Below, piece after piece: positions 5,701-13,800 of a stretch of DNA of 15,664 bases (within the stretch, counting starts at the first letter, position 1; the number at the start of each line of letters is the position of its first letter). The DNA is from Lewinella sp039816955. Lineage in GTDB: Bacteria > Bacteroidota > Bacteroidia > Chitinophagales > Saprospiraceae. A program made the translations under genes and the position numbers. The notes beneath the pieces are model-generated. The model was not told the origin of the DNA, did not search any database, and saw nothing but the letters and a program-made list of their open reading frames with translations. The DNA is taken from the NCBI GenBank assembly GCA_039816955.1, contig JBCBWU010000178.1, forward strand, positions 1 through 15,664, given 5' to 3'.

Positions 5701-8541
5701 ATTGGGGTTAGGCCCAATCAGCTCGATATAGGAATCATTGAGAATAAGCGATTTAGTATTGGCCAAAGAATGAGCGCCCATGTCCAGTGCGCGAATATTT
5801 TGATTGTTGGTGTCAAAGGTGCCGCGATCAAAACGTATGGAATTGGCTTCCAGGAAATCTTGTAACGTGAAGGTTCCAGTACCGTTAAAACGTACTGTGA
5901 AAAGTGGAACACCACTGGTAGTAATGGTATGATCACCGCTGCCTAAAAAGGAGGCAAAGGTTAGGTTCCAGGTCATTGCTGCCTCAATGGTTAAGGAGCC
6001 GAAAATGTCAAGATAGTTTGCGTTGTATTGGGGCATGTTCGCAACCCCGGCCTCCCAACGCATATCGCGGCAATACATATGACTGCCCAGGCTATTGAAG
6101 ACAAAAGGATTAGCATCCGCAAAGGAATTAGCGTCAAAAATAACATCGTCCTGCGGGGTCGGAATACATTCCCCTCCAGGGCCTCCAGAACTTAATGACC
6201 AGTGAATCTGATCTGTCCACTCTCCACTATTGCCTACCCAATAGAGCGTACGTGCAGCGAATGGATTGAAGTCCCAATTCACGTTCCCGCCATCATCTAC
6301 TGAGTTGTTGGCTTGCAAATTTCCGGTGCCAATTTGTTCTATACCGTGTAGAAAAAGGCGTTCGAAAGTATGATCATTGTTGATCTCCAGCTGGGTCGCA
6401 TAACCTAGGCTGGTGGTACGGATGTAGATCATACCATCTTCACAATTGCCATTGGCATCTAACTCAGTAATGGTTTGGCGCACGCTACTGACAAATTCGT
6501 AGTTGTGTCCAGGTGCCATGTACCAGTAGTTGACGGTGCTGTTTCCAGAGATAAAGCCCTCTTGCAAAAAGGTCAGCGAATCCACTGTGATATCAGTTCC
6601 AGGGAAATTAATCAAGTTAAAATAGCGGCCCTCAAAAGCGTTGAAAATCACGTTATTGTAGGCGGCTGTATTGTTGCCTTCGTTGCGAAATAAGGTAGAG
6701 AAGGAACCGGTAAATTCAATGGTACTCTCTCCAGCGTCCATATTGATATTATCCGTCTGCATTTCCCAAATCGGAGCGCGATTATTGCGTAGGTTCAATT
6801 GGATATAAGAAGTACCCAGGAATAGCTGTCGCTGAAACGGGAACTCGGAATAGAAGCGGTTAGCGTCTATGTCATGACCATTGGTACGTAAGGTGCCAGA
6901 GGTAAAGTAGATATTCTGCCCTACAAAAACATTATCCAAAAAGATCCATTCACCGTTCACCCCGGAGAAGTTGAGGTCGAAGTTAAAGGGCTGGCCAGCA
7001 GTGGTGATGGTATTGCCCATGAGGTCAGATTCAAAGAAGAAAGCACCGTCAAAGTTGTTTTGCATGTCGGCGATAAAGGTCAAGGAACCGCCTAGGCGAA
7101 GTGCATTCTGTCCCGGACCAGTGAGGCCGGGCATATTGGTGGCCCCAGTCCAATCCATGCTACGGCAGTAGGCATTTTCCACGTCAATATTTACCGTCTG
7201 CCCACCTCCGTTGAAAGAGTTGGCATCAAAGAAGACATCATCAATTTGGGAAGGGATGCAGCCACTACTGGGTCCGCCACTGGTAAAGGACCAATGCACA
7301 GGATCACTCCAGTTACCGGTGCCACCTACCCAGTAGAAATCTTGTGAGATGCGGGGATTGATGATCCAATTGGCGTTGCCGCCCAGGTCCACCGCATTAT
7401 TGGCGGTAAAAGAGCCCGTACCTACCGCATTGACTCCTCGCAGAGAGACATAGTCTACGGTGATGGCATTTGCAGTGCTGAAATCTACTGGAGTACCTCC
7501 GTCTGTAGACTCGATAGCAACGTTTTGCAAGCAATCACCAACTGCATCGATATTGTCGTAAGTAAAGGTTTGTCCGCCTTCAAAAAGGTAGCGCTGATCT
7601 GGGTAAAGAATGAGGTTGCCGATTGTTGGGCTACCATTCAGCAGGGTGAGGTGGGCTAGCTCCAGTTCATTGTAGTTCATCGTTGGAGTATTAGCAATGT
7701 CACCGAATGGCAACCACGGTATAATCCTGCTATTACCTATTGGACTACTGAGGAAAACTCGATTAAAGTTGACGGTGCCGGGACCTTCCATCCAAATGTC
7801 CACAATGGGATTTGTCAACACAAAGGTGGATGTGCCAGGAGTCATATTCAGATTCTGGGCGTGAATGCGTAGTGGTTGAATGATTTGATCCGGAATGTTA
7901 CCATCAAAAGGGTCAATGGTTTGACCACGGATGGTAATAGTAGAATTACCCAGGTCAAGTGTTCTGAGGCTGGTGGAATTACTATAAAAGTATAGGCAGT
8001 CAACCGCTTGACCATTGGTATACAGTTCCCCTTCATTGAAGACAAAAGCACTGTCAACGGTAATACCTCCATTCAGGGTCCAGGCACCATTGCCAGAGAA
8101 TAAGACATCCTGTCCGGCAGTATGAGGCCCAAAGTTGACCGTATTATCCAGCAGATTGCCGGTGAACACCACTTCGCCTGAGAAATTAAACGTCATATTC
8201 GCGATCATGTCCAATGATCCAAATACGTTCAGGGTCACATTAGCGCCTCCAACGAAAGTAGGGTTGTTAGTAGCGGCCATCCAGTTCATACTACGACAGA
8301 AAATAATATCCGTATTCATGGTCACGGTCTGGCCGGGAGCGGTGAAAGAGTTACCGTCAAAGTATACGTCGTCATCCGCAGTGGGGGCCTGGCTGTGCGT
8401 GATTGCGCCGCCAGAAGTTGTGGCCCAATGGCTGATATCTGACCAATCACCACTGCCACCAATCCAGAAATAATCGGCGGCGGTGCTGGTGAAGGGAATA
8501 CTCAGGAGTAAGCAAATCAAAAAACGGGGTACCCAATTCAT
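2794..8541 (-). CDS. giant modular cell-surface protein with T9SS type B (CHU_C) C-terminal domain
   Basis: The preferred start at 8541 gives 1915 residues beginning MNWVPRFLICLLLSIPFTS, a clear signal peptide ending near TSTA-ADYF. An upstream in-frame ATG at 8616 would add 25 residues before this signal and is less likely. Residues about 23-1119 are three copies of a ~365-residue module that opens with (D/T)-aromatic-YWVGG-type sequence then WSD..HW...SGG. Residues about 1120-1817 are ten ~70-residue Ig/PKD-like repeats with W.DGS cores and one Cys pair each. Residues about 1818-1915 are the gliding-motility-associated C-terminal domain (IPNVFSPNEDGLNDSF, then FDRWGNQLF and PQGVYVFFIDI), which routes proteins through type IX secretion and retains many on the surface. 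No catalytic motif is visible, so an adhesin or structural role is inferred. The sulfotransferase-like gene overlaps its stop. Confidence 0.88.
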   Translation of the reverse strand: MNWVPRFLICLLLSIPFTSTAADYFWIGGSGDWSDISHWATTSGGAITHSQAPTADDDVYFDGNSFTAPGQTVTMNTDIIFCRSMNWMAATNNPTFVGGANVTLNVFGSLDMIANMTFNFSGEVVFTGNLLDNTVNFGPHTAGQDVLFSGNGAWTLNGGITVDSAFVFNEGELYTNGQAVDCLYFYSNSTSLRTLDLGNSTITIRGQTIDPFDGNIPDQIIQPLRIHAQNLNMTPGTSTFVLTNPIVDIWMEGPGTVNFNRVFLSSPIGNSRIIPWLPFGDIANTPTMNYNELELAHLTLLNGSPTIGNLILYPDQRYLFEGGQTFTYDNIDAVGDCLQNVAIESTDGGTPVDFSTANAITVDYVSLRGVNAVGTGSFTANNAVDLGGNANWIINPRISQDFYWVGGTGNWSDPVHWSFTSGGPSSGCIPSQIDDVFFDANSFNGGGQTVNIDVENAYCRSMDWTGATNMPGLTGPGQNALRLGGSLTFIADMQNNFDGAFFFESDLMGNTITTAGQPFNFDLNFSGVNGEWIFLDNVFVGQNIYFTSGTLRTNGHDIDANRFYSEFPFQRQLFLGTSYIQLNLRNNRAPIWEMQTDNINMDAGESTIEFTGSFSTLFRNEGNNTAAYNNVIFNAFEGRYFNLINFPGTDITVDSLTFLQEGFISGNSTVNYWYMAPGHNYEFVSSVRQTITELDANGNCEDGMIYIRTTSLGYATQLEINNDHTFERLFLHGIEQIGTGNLQANNSVDDGGNVNWDFNPFAARTLYWVGNSGEWTDQIHWSLSSGGPGGECIPTPQDDVIFDANSFADANPFVFNSLGSHMYCRDMRWEAGVANMPQYNANYLDIFGSLTIEAAMTWNLTFASFLGSGDHTITTSGVPLFTVRFNGTGTFTLQDFLEANSIRFDRGTFDTNNQNIRALDMGAHSLANTKSLILNDSYIELIGPNPNPFLATFSIISDGMTIDPGNSILELSHPQSGVEFSYSLDLNNVIFSAPDGDVYVDTENGFFNLLSFSGSAEMIGRNTTDTMFCAPGKNYIFESSRTQTINEYWQIIGNNCTPIGLSASNIGSWANVNMPATGNILADFIQMRDIRALGDAEFLAGARSTDIANSNIGWIFDSAPEFIDVGFLGPDVALCNGEPVTLDAYSFSIGETYLWQDGSTDSTLVVDQSGTYSVEVTFLSNCVIRDTIDVVAAQDFAVDLADDPILCEGESLTLEPGITISSAIYTWQDGSSDPTFEASTAGEYFVEVSIGGCTDADTTMVSVTAFPTLDLGADLMLCEGENFTLNSGTMANSYLWQDGSSMPDFSGDAPGTYWLEAANDICAVRDSVEVSYTALPVFALGEDTLLCDEPSIQLSLPASDISYTWSDGSMGNSLVANATGLYWVEGSRMGCTARDSINLTFQDNPEIEFGDEIFGCNGDIISLSSPVMADSYEWSDGDTDPDFSTTMAGTYFLDATFGQCVVREFFEVILSDYPTINPLGADTSICEGSTLTLSADTDLGMISWQDGSLGNSFQVTSAGEYSYQADNMGCITADTIAVLVLDLPDLDLDDNYTECDGETFILTTMVNADSYSWSNGDMGPSFSSMTAGNYTLTATIGECTLEGNFDLAFVAPPTVDLGADQTACTGDIIVLNAGQDGTWQDGSFSTVFSVTSSGLYIVEVSEGNCATRDSIQIDYLDSPVFSLGANETACEGESLTLTAPINLGTWTWEDGSMDTTRLFNTSGLYWLEVTAANGCSTRDSVAYTFAPLPILDLGMDTTVCDNLAFQLKPERGTGDLVWFDGSTSDVYPVDTPGLISASLNNQGCIASDTVLVQFKECTVFQAFIPNVFSPNEDGLNDSFFPQFDDSIEILEYELQVFDRWGNQLFTSQNVSEGWRGRSRGDLLPQGVYVFFIDITYQDDLGINSEVLSGDITLIR
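3091..5184 (-). repeat. ten tandem ~70-aa Ig/PKD-like repeats
   Basis: About 698 codons divide into ten units. Most begin P-x-(hydrophobic)-x-LG-(A/E)D, followed by an early Cys (LCEGE.LTL type), a central W-(Q/S/E)-DGS core, then AG.Y.(V/L)E and a late Cys next to an RD or AD pair (C..RDS). One Cys at each of the two places is present in all ten units, which suggests one disulfide per domain after export. The repeats are diverged, so recent slippage is unlikely. Arrays of this kind commonly form stalks in Bacteroidota surface proteins. Confidence 0.8.
5190..8475 (-). repeat. three N-terminal ~365-aa modules of the giant surface protein
   Basis: Module A runs from about 8475 to 7342, B from 7341 to 6250 and C from 6249 to about 5190 (378, 364 and 353 codons). 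Each opens with FWIGGSGDWSD, FYWVGGTGNWSD or LYWVGNSGEWTD, then HW...SGG, a DD(V)xFDxNSF segment, a CR(S/D)M.W motif about 35 residues later, and a late single-Cys segment (GDCLQN, GNCEDG, NNCTPI). A and B/C end with GGNxNW-type sequence. B and C share a CIP cysteine before the DD motif that A lacks (HSQAPTADDD). The alternating hydrophobic/polar pattern suggests a beta-helix or stacked-sheet fold; this is inferred. Confidence 0.75.
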
Positions 8542-8602
8542 GGATGTGGTGTTTTGCAGTAATAGTGAACAGGATTGGACTAAACCACTGATTACGTGAT
8601 AG

Positions 8603-8752
8603 CTATATACATGCACCTACCTGCCAAGCAGTGCGGCCATGATCAAAATTACGGTATTCGAAGCTGAATCCGTAATTCCAAATTTGTTCATTAATACCTG
8701 CTTTCAGCAAGAGGTTAACTTGTGGGAAGCAATAAATTTTGCCTGAGCCGAA
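8603..8752 (-). pseudogene. possible remnant reading frame after the CUB/P-domain gene
   Basis: In the same frame as the upstream 650-aa gene and directly after its TAA, about 49 sense codons run to a TAG at 8605-8603. They include segments such as VNLLLKAGINEQIWNYGFSF and FEYRNFDHGRTAWQVGACI. The aromatic and alternating pattern looks like the end of an outer-membrane beta-barrel or other beta-rich protein. There is no ATG or GTG; a TTG at 8710 is the only common alternative start. A frame this long stays open by chance about one time in ten, so this may be a decayed fragment, a read-through extension or nothing. I do not recognise the family. Confidence 0.3.
8644..8651 (-). promoter_or_regulatory. 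candidate -7 box upstream of the giant surface protein
   Basis: The minus strand reads TAATTTTG here, an exact match to TAnnTTTG. A TTTG lies further upstream at 8682-8679, but the 27-base spacing is longer than the usual 18-20, so the -33 element is doubtful. Transcription from here would give a leader of roughly 95 bases to the preferred start at 8541. Confidence 0.25.
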
Positions 8753-10705
8753 TTACTGCTTGATGACCCGCTTAGTATATATCTGATTCCCGTCTATTTG
8801 AACCACTCTTAACCAGTATACACCCGCCGGCCAGGCGCTAGTATTGATTTCGTGATAACCTTCTGTAATGGCCTCATATATCAATTGTCCATTGATATTT
8901 AGCACTTGCAGTTGAGCAGGACCACTATCTCTAAGGTTGAGTCGAAGATCATTTGTGAACGGGTTTGGCCACGGGAAGGGGTTCACTTCTAGTTCGGGCT
9001 CCACAGGAGCAAAGCCTTGGCACTGCAAATCAGACTCCGGGAGGATATTGATTGCATAATCAATCTCTGAGGTACAACCGTAGTTATCACTGGCGCTAAA
9101 GCTTAAGATCGGCTCATCGGCAGAAACAAGTACTTCAATACTGTTTTCTCCAAATTCAGTGATGCTAGGGTTAGCTTCCCATTCCCAGCTAACGGTATTT
9201 TCAATCAGTGAATCCATTGCTCCGGTAAAGGCCAGCCCCCAGGCAAAGACGGATCCGTTATCAAGCCCCAGGTTATCCTGAATTCTGATGGTCCACTCTC
9301 CTTGAATGGGGCAGCCGTTGAAGCTATTAAACGACTCTTCACTTCGATAAGTGTCCTCAGGAAAGTAAGTGTCAGAGTAGGTGAATGTGTTGCCTGTGGT
9401 CGTACTAGGTACCGTGGTGTAGGCGTAGGTAGGGGCAATTTCTGAGAATTCTTCAAAAGTTAAAGGACCCTCATCTACAACATTGTAGCGGTAAGGTAGA
9501 CCTGGGGTAAGGTCGAACGATTCTTGATCTACAGGTCCCGTCGCGTAAGGCTCGCCGAAGTTGGTGGTGCCAATAGTGGTTGGAAAATCGATGATAAATG
9601 CCCTTTGTCCGTTTGGACAGATAATCTCAATATCCAGGTCACCTCCGTAGGAATGCTCTAATTCAAACCAGACACTATCCAGCTTTAGTTCGTTAGTGAC
9701 GGTGGCACCAGGAGGAGAATTTAGGATATTGATTGATGATTGGTAAAAACCACCGGTGCCATCCGGTAAGAGCAGTGGAGGATCGAGTGTGAGTTCACTG
9801 CGGAGTACATCAGAGGTGATATCTGTTAAACTCACGCCAACCCCAGTAAGCGGGCTGTTGAGGTCAAAATAGGTGAAGAGTTCGATGATATCGCCAGGAC
9901 AAACCGGTTCATTGAGGCTTTCGTCGATAGTGAGTTCCGGGGCCACGCCGGCGATTACAATCTCTTCTCCTACGACTGAATTTCTACAGCCCATAATATC
10001 GTAAACCCGCACGCTGAGGTTGTAAATGCCTGAAGCATTGATCGGCAAGGCCAATTCCTGGTCAGTGTAGGAGCTTTCCTGCCCGTTAATAAACCACTCA
10101 AACGACGAGCTTTCAACGGATTGGGAGTAGGCAAAATCGTTTTCCGGAAAGAGAATGTCAGCTGTAAAACGAGCCGTATCTCCCGGGCAATAATAATACA
10201 CGTTGTCACCCTCATCAGGGTTCTGCGCATTGGTAATGTCACTATCAATGCGTTGGCAGGGTTGTTGACAATTGATATTACTGCGCCAACCGGAAGCCTG
10301 ACCGGCATCGTCACTTTGGAACTGCATGAAGACACAGCCCGAGACATTAAGCGCACTGGCCTGAATCGAAAAAGGAGTAGGGGCGTGCATATCTACTGGT
10401 AGGACTATCGCTGGTGCTAAACTATTGACACCGTCAAAAAAGCGAATGGTATCGCCAATCATTAACTCAAGTTCAGTGAAATCTAGTCGTATGTGGGTGA
10501 GACCGGGTGTAGTATTTTCACTGCAAATCAAGGTTTCAAAATTCACCGCCGCGGGATAGTCGCCACCAAAACCACCTGGGTCAACAAAGATGCCATTGCA
10601 ATCGCTGATTTCAGCTACTTCACCCATTTCGTAGATTTGGGCGTAAGAGAAATTTGTGATAGACAGAAAAATGGTAAAGATCAGAAGGAGCCGATAGTTA
10701 AGCAT
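8753..10705 (-). CDS. secreted CUB/P-domain protein with T9SS type A sorting domain
   Basis: The 650-residue protein has a signal peptide (1-22, ending YA-QIYEM). Residues about 36-146 form a CUB-like domain: four cysteines, DPGGFGGDYP, DTIRFFDG and the closing GWRSNINC. About 175-252 and 500-556 are PKD/Ig-like segments. Between them, about 310-494, is a region resembling the P (Homo B) domain of proprotein convertases, with YGGDLDIEIICPNG and GEWTIRIQDNLGLDNGSVFAWGL. Residues about 573-650 are a T9SS type A sorting domain (PFPWPNPFTNDLRLNL, VLNINGQLIY, AGVYWLRV, final KRVIKQ). No peptidase catalytic motif is present, so the CUB and P domains probably bind ligands or stabilise the fold. It precedes the giant T9SS gene on the same strand. 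Function unknown; adhesion or matrix role inferred. Confidence 0.85.
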   Translation of the reverse strand: MLNYRLLLIFTIFLSITNFSYAQIYEMGEVAEISDCNGIFVDPGGFGGDYPAAVNFETLICSENTTPGLTHIRLDFTELELMIGDTIRFFDGVNSLAPAIVLPVDMHAPTPFSIQASALNVSGCVFMQFQSDDAGQASGWRSNINCQQPCQRIDSDITNAQNPDEGDNVYYYCPGDTARFTADILFPENDFAYSQSVESSSFEWFINGQESSYTDQELALPINASGIYNLSVRVYDIMGCRNSVVGEEIVIAGVAPELTIDESLNEPVCPGDIIELFTYFDLNSPLTGVGVSLTDITSDVLRSELTLDPPLLLPDGTGGFYQSSINILNSPPGATVTNELKLDSVWFELEHSYGGDLDIEIICPNGQRAFIIDFPTTIGTTNFGEPYATGPVDQESFDLTPGLPYRYNVVDEGPLTFEEFSEIAPTYAYTTVPSTTTGNTFTYSDTYFPEDTYRSEESFNSFNGCPIQGEWTIRIQDNLGLDNGSVFAWGLAFTGAMDSLIENTVSWEWEANPSITEFGENSIEVLVSADEPILSFSASDNYGCTSEIDYAINILPESDLQCQGFAPVEPELEVNPFPWPNPFTNDLRLNLRDSGPAQLQVLNINGQLIYEAITEGYHEINTSAWPAGVYWLRVVQIDGNQIYTKRVIKQ

Positions 10706-10826
10706 TGGTGGTCGATATGATTCAATAAATAAAGTTAGACCGACAGTAGGAGGGTGAAATCCTCCGCAGAGAAAGCCCTACCTACAGCGCGTTTTTACGA
10801 CTGTGAAAATATCAATTCTGCCAGGT
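10706..10826. other. gap between pyruvate carboxylase and the CUB/P-domain gene, with imperfect hairpin
   Basis: On the plus strand GTAGGAGGG (10746-10754) can pair with CCCTACCTAC (10776-10785), nine base pairs with one bulged A around a 21-base loop. In minus-strand RNA this would lie just after the pyruvate carboxylase stop and before the next gene. No U-run follows directly, so it is not a classical terminator. It could end or attenuate transcription, or be chance. The inner GGAGG/CCTCC is an alternative, smaller stem. Confidence 0.3.
10730..10759 (-). promoter_or_regulatory. candidate promoter of the CUB/P-domain gene
   Basis: The minus strand reads TTTC, 18 bases, then TAACTTTA. This is one mismatch in each half from the Bacteroidota TTTG/TAnnTTTG pattern with suitable spacing, and it would start transcription roughly 15-20 bases before the ATG at 10705. 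The upstream half overlaps the loop of the predicted hairpin. Confidence 0.3.
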
Positions 10827-13800
10827 CTAGGCAAGCTCTACCACTAAATCATCCTGCTCTACCAGTGTTTTCTCCTTGAGGTGGATCTTTTTGACGACTC
10901 CTGCCACTGGGGCGGTTATGGTGCTTTCCATCTTCATCGCCTCAATGACAAACAATGGGGTGTTGATCTCAATCTCTTGGCCTTCTTCCACCAGGATTTT
11001 GCTCAGATTACCCTGCAGCGGTACGCCAATTTCCTTGTCTCCACTGGCCTTTCGGTGTAAAACACTCTCTACCTTTTCGTTCAGATCGCGGACTTGCACC
11101 GAACGGGTTTGCCCATTCAACGTAAAGAACACCAGGCGATTACCTTGCTCGTCAGCAGCGGTGCTGTTGAGGTATTTGATGAGGATGTTTTTACCGGCAC
11201 CAATTTCAACCATAATTTCTTCATTGGGCTTCAAGCCATAGAAAAAGGCTGGTGTGGGTAGATTGCTCACCTCCCCGTATTGTTCGCGGAAGGTATGGTA
11301 TTCGCGATATACTTTGGGATATAGAAGGTAAGCCAGTAGGTCGCGCATTCCCAAATCTGCGCCAAACTCTTCCTGAAAAGTGGCCAGTTCTTTATCGAAA
11401 TTGATGGGGGCCAAGTGCGCATTGGGCCGATCAGTATAGGGTTGCTCGCCCTTCAGTACAAGTTCCTGAATCTCCTTCGGAAATCCACCTTCGATCTGCC
11501 CTAGATCACCCCGCATGAGTGCTTTTACACTGTCCGGGAAAGCCAGTTGGTGGCCTTTCTTCAGTACATCCTCTTTGCTCAGGCCATTACTTGTCATAAA
11601 CATGGCCATATCTCCAACTACTTTGGAGGAAGGAGTCACCTTAATTAAACCGCCGAAGAGTTCGTTAGCCGCTTTGTAGTTGGCCTTGATGGTCTCAAAT
11701 TGTTCTTCTAGTCCAAGCCCCCTGGCCTGTGGGCGAAGGTTGGAGTATTGACCGCCCGGAATCTCATGTTCGTATACACTAGCCGTGCCAGCGCGAAGCT
11801 CCGTTTCAAATGGATAGTAGTAACTGCGGACTGTCTCCCAATAGCTGCTGAACTCATTTAGAGAAGGTAGGTTAATCTCCTTTTCTCTCTTGTGACCTTG
11901 CATCATGGCCGCTATGGAGTTGAAGCTGGGCTGTGAGGTGAGTCCAGATAGTGCGCTCAAAGCTACATCCACCACATCTACACCAGCATCAATGGCTCTG
12001 AGGTAAGTAGCCGACTGGATGCCGCTGGTGTTGTGAGTATGTAGGTGAATGGGCGTATCTACTGTTTCTTTCAGTTTTGCAACCAATAGCTCGGCGGCTA
12101 GTGGCTTGAGTAGCCCCGCCATGTCCTTGATGGCAATGATATGCGCGCCGGCATCTTCCAGGCGCTTTGCTAAATCTAGGTAGTAGTCTAGGGTAAACTT
12201 GGTCTTCGTAGGATCAGTGATGTCTCCTGAATAACAGAGGCAAGCTTCCGCCAAGGAATCGGTCTCTTCCCGTACGGCCTTGATACTTACCTTCATGTTT
12301 TCGATCCAGTTTAGGGAATCAAAAATTCGGAAAACATCAATACCGGTTTCGGCGGCTTGTTCAATAAACTTTACTACTAGATTATCCGGATAGGCCGCGT
12401 AGCCCACCGCGTTCGATCCACGGAGCAGCATTTGAAGGAGTACGTTGGGCATCGCCTGACGCAGTTGGGCCAAGCGTTTCCAGGGATCTTCTTTCAAAAA
12501 ACGCATCGCCACATCGAAAGTGGCACCACCCCAGACCTCCATGCTAAAGAGATTACCACCGTGCTGGCGGGCAAACTGCTCCGCAACTTTGTCCATATCA
12601 AAGGTGCGCATACGGGTGGCGAGTAGACTCTGATGGCCGTCTCGTAAGGTGGTATCCGTATACTGAATGGCTGTACTTGCTTTGAGTTCTGCTAGAAACT
12701 TTTCTCTTCCAAGTTCGCTGAGCCGGTTTTTACTACCTTTAGGGTAAGGCTTACTAGCATCAACAGAAGGGATTAAGGCCGGTAGAAAGGTCTTCTGCGG
12801 ATCATAACTCTTGACGTCCGAATTACCGTTGATGTTTACATCTGCCAGGTAGCTGATTAGCTTGGTGCCACGGTCTTTCCAGTTCGGCGAAGTCAGTAAT
12901 TCAGGATGTTGCTGAATGAACTGTACTGTTGCAGCGCCTTGCTTGAAGGTGGGATTTTGCAACAAGTTGAGCAAAAAGCCAATATTGGTCTTTACACCTC
13001 GTATCCGAAACTCCCGCAAAGCGCGATGCAGCCGCTCACTCGCTCCTTGTAAAGTTCGACCCCAAGCGGTGACCTTAACCAGCATAGAGTCAAAGTAAGG
13101 GCTGATCTTTGCGCCGGCGAAGGCACTACCAGCATCCAAGCGGATACCCATACCAGAGGCGGAACGGTACGCAATTAAGGTGCCGTAATCTGGCTTAAAG
13201 CTATTCTGTGGATCTTCGGTGGTAACCCGGCATTGAATGGCATATCCATTCAGTTGTACGTCTTCCTGGCTGCGGATGTAAATAGTTTTGTGCGATAAGG
13301 GATATCCCATGGTGATCAGGATTTGTGATCGCACTAAATCAATTCCTGTCACTTCCTCCGTGATGGTATGCTCTACCTGAATCCGCGGATTTACTTCGAT
13401 GAAATATACATTCTCCGCTCGATCTACTAAAAACTCCACAGTACCCGCACAGCTGTAGTCTACCTCTTTCGCCAAGCGTACTGCGTACTCGTAGAGCTGA
13501 TCGCGCGTGTCTTGTGCCAAGTTTATACTCGGTGCTACCTCTACTACCTTCTGAAAGCGGCGTTGAACGGAACAGTCACGCTCAAAGAGGTGTACAATAT
13601 TACCGTGGTGGTCGCCTAAGACCTGAACTTCAATGTGCTTAGGTTCCTCAATGAATTTCTCCAGGAATACGGTACCATCACCAAAGGCAGTTTGTGCCTC
13701 TCCTTTAGCCTCAGGGTACTCTCTCAGTAAGTCTTCGTCACTACGAACCACCCGCATACCGCGGCCGCCGCCACCGGACGCAGCTTTGATAATAACAGGG

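Noticed and set aside
8542..8616. Upstream ATG at 8616 as the start of the giant surface protein
   Set aside because: It would place 25 extra residues before a well-formed signal peptide that starts at the ATG at 8541; the downstream start is preferred.
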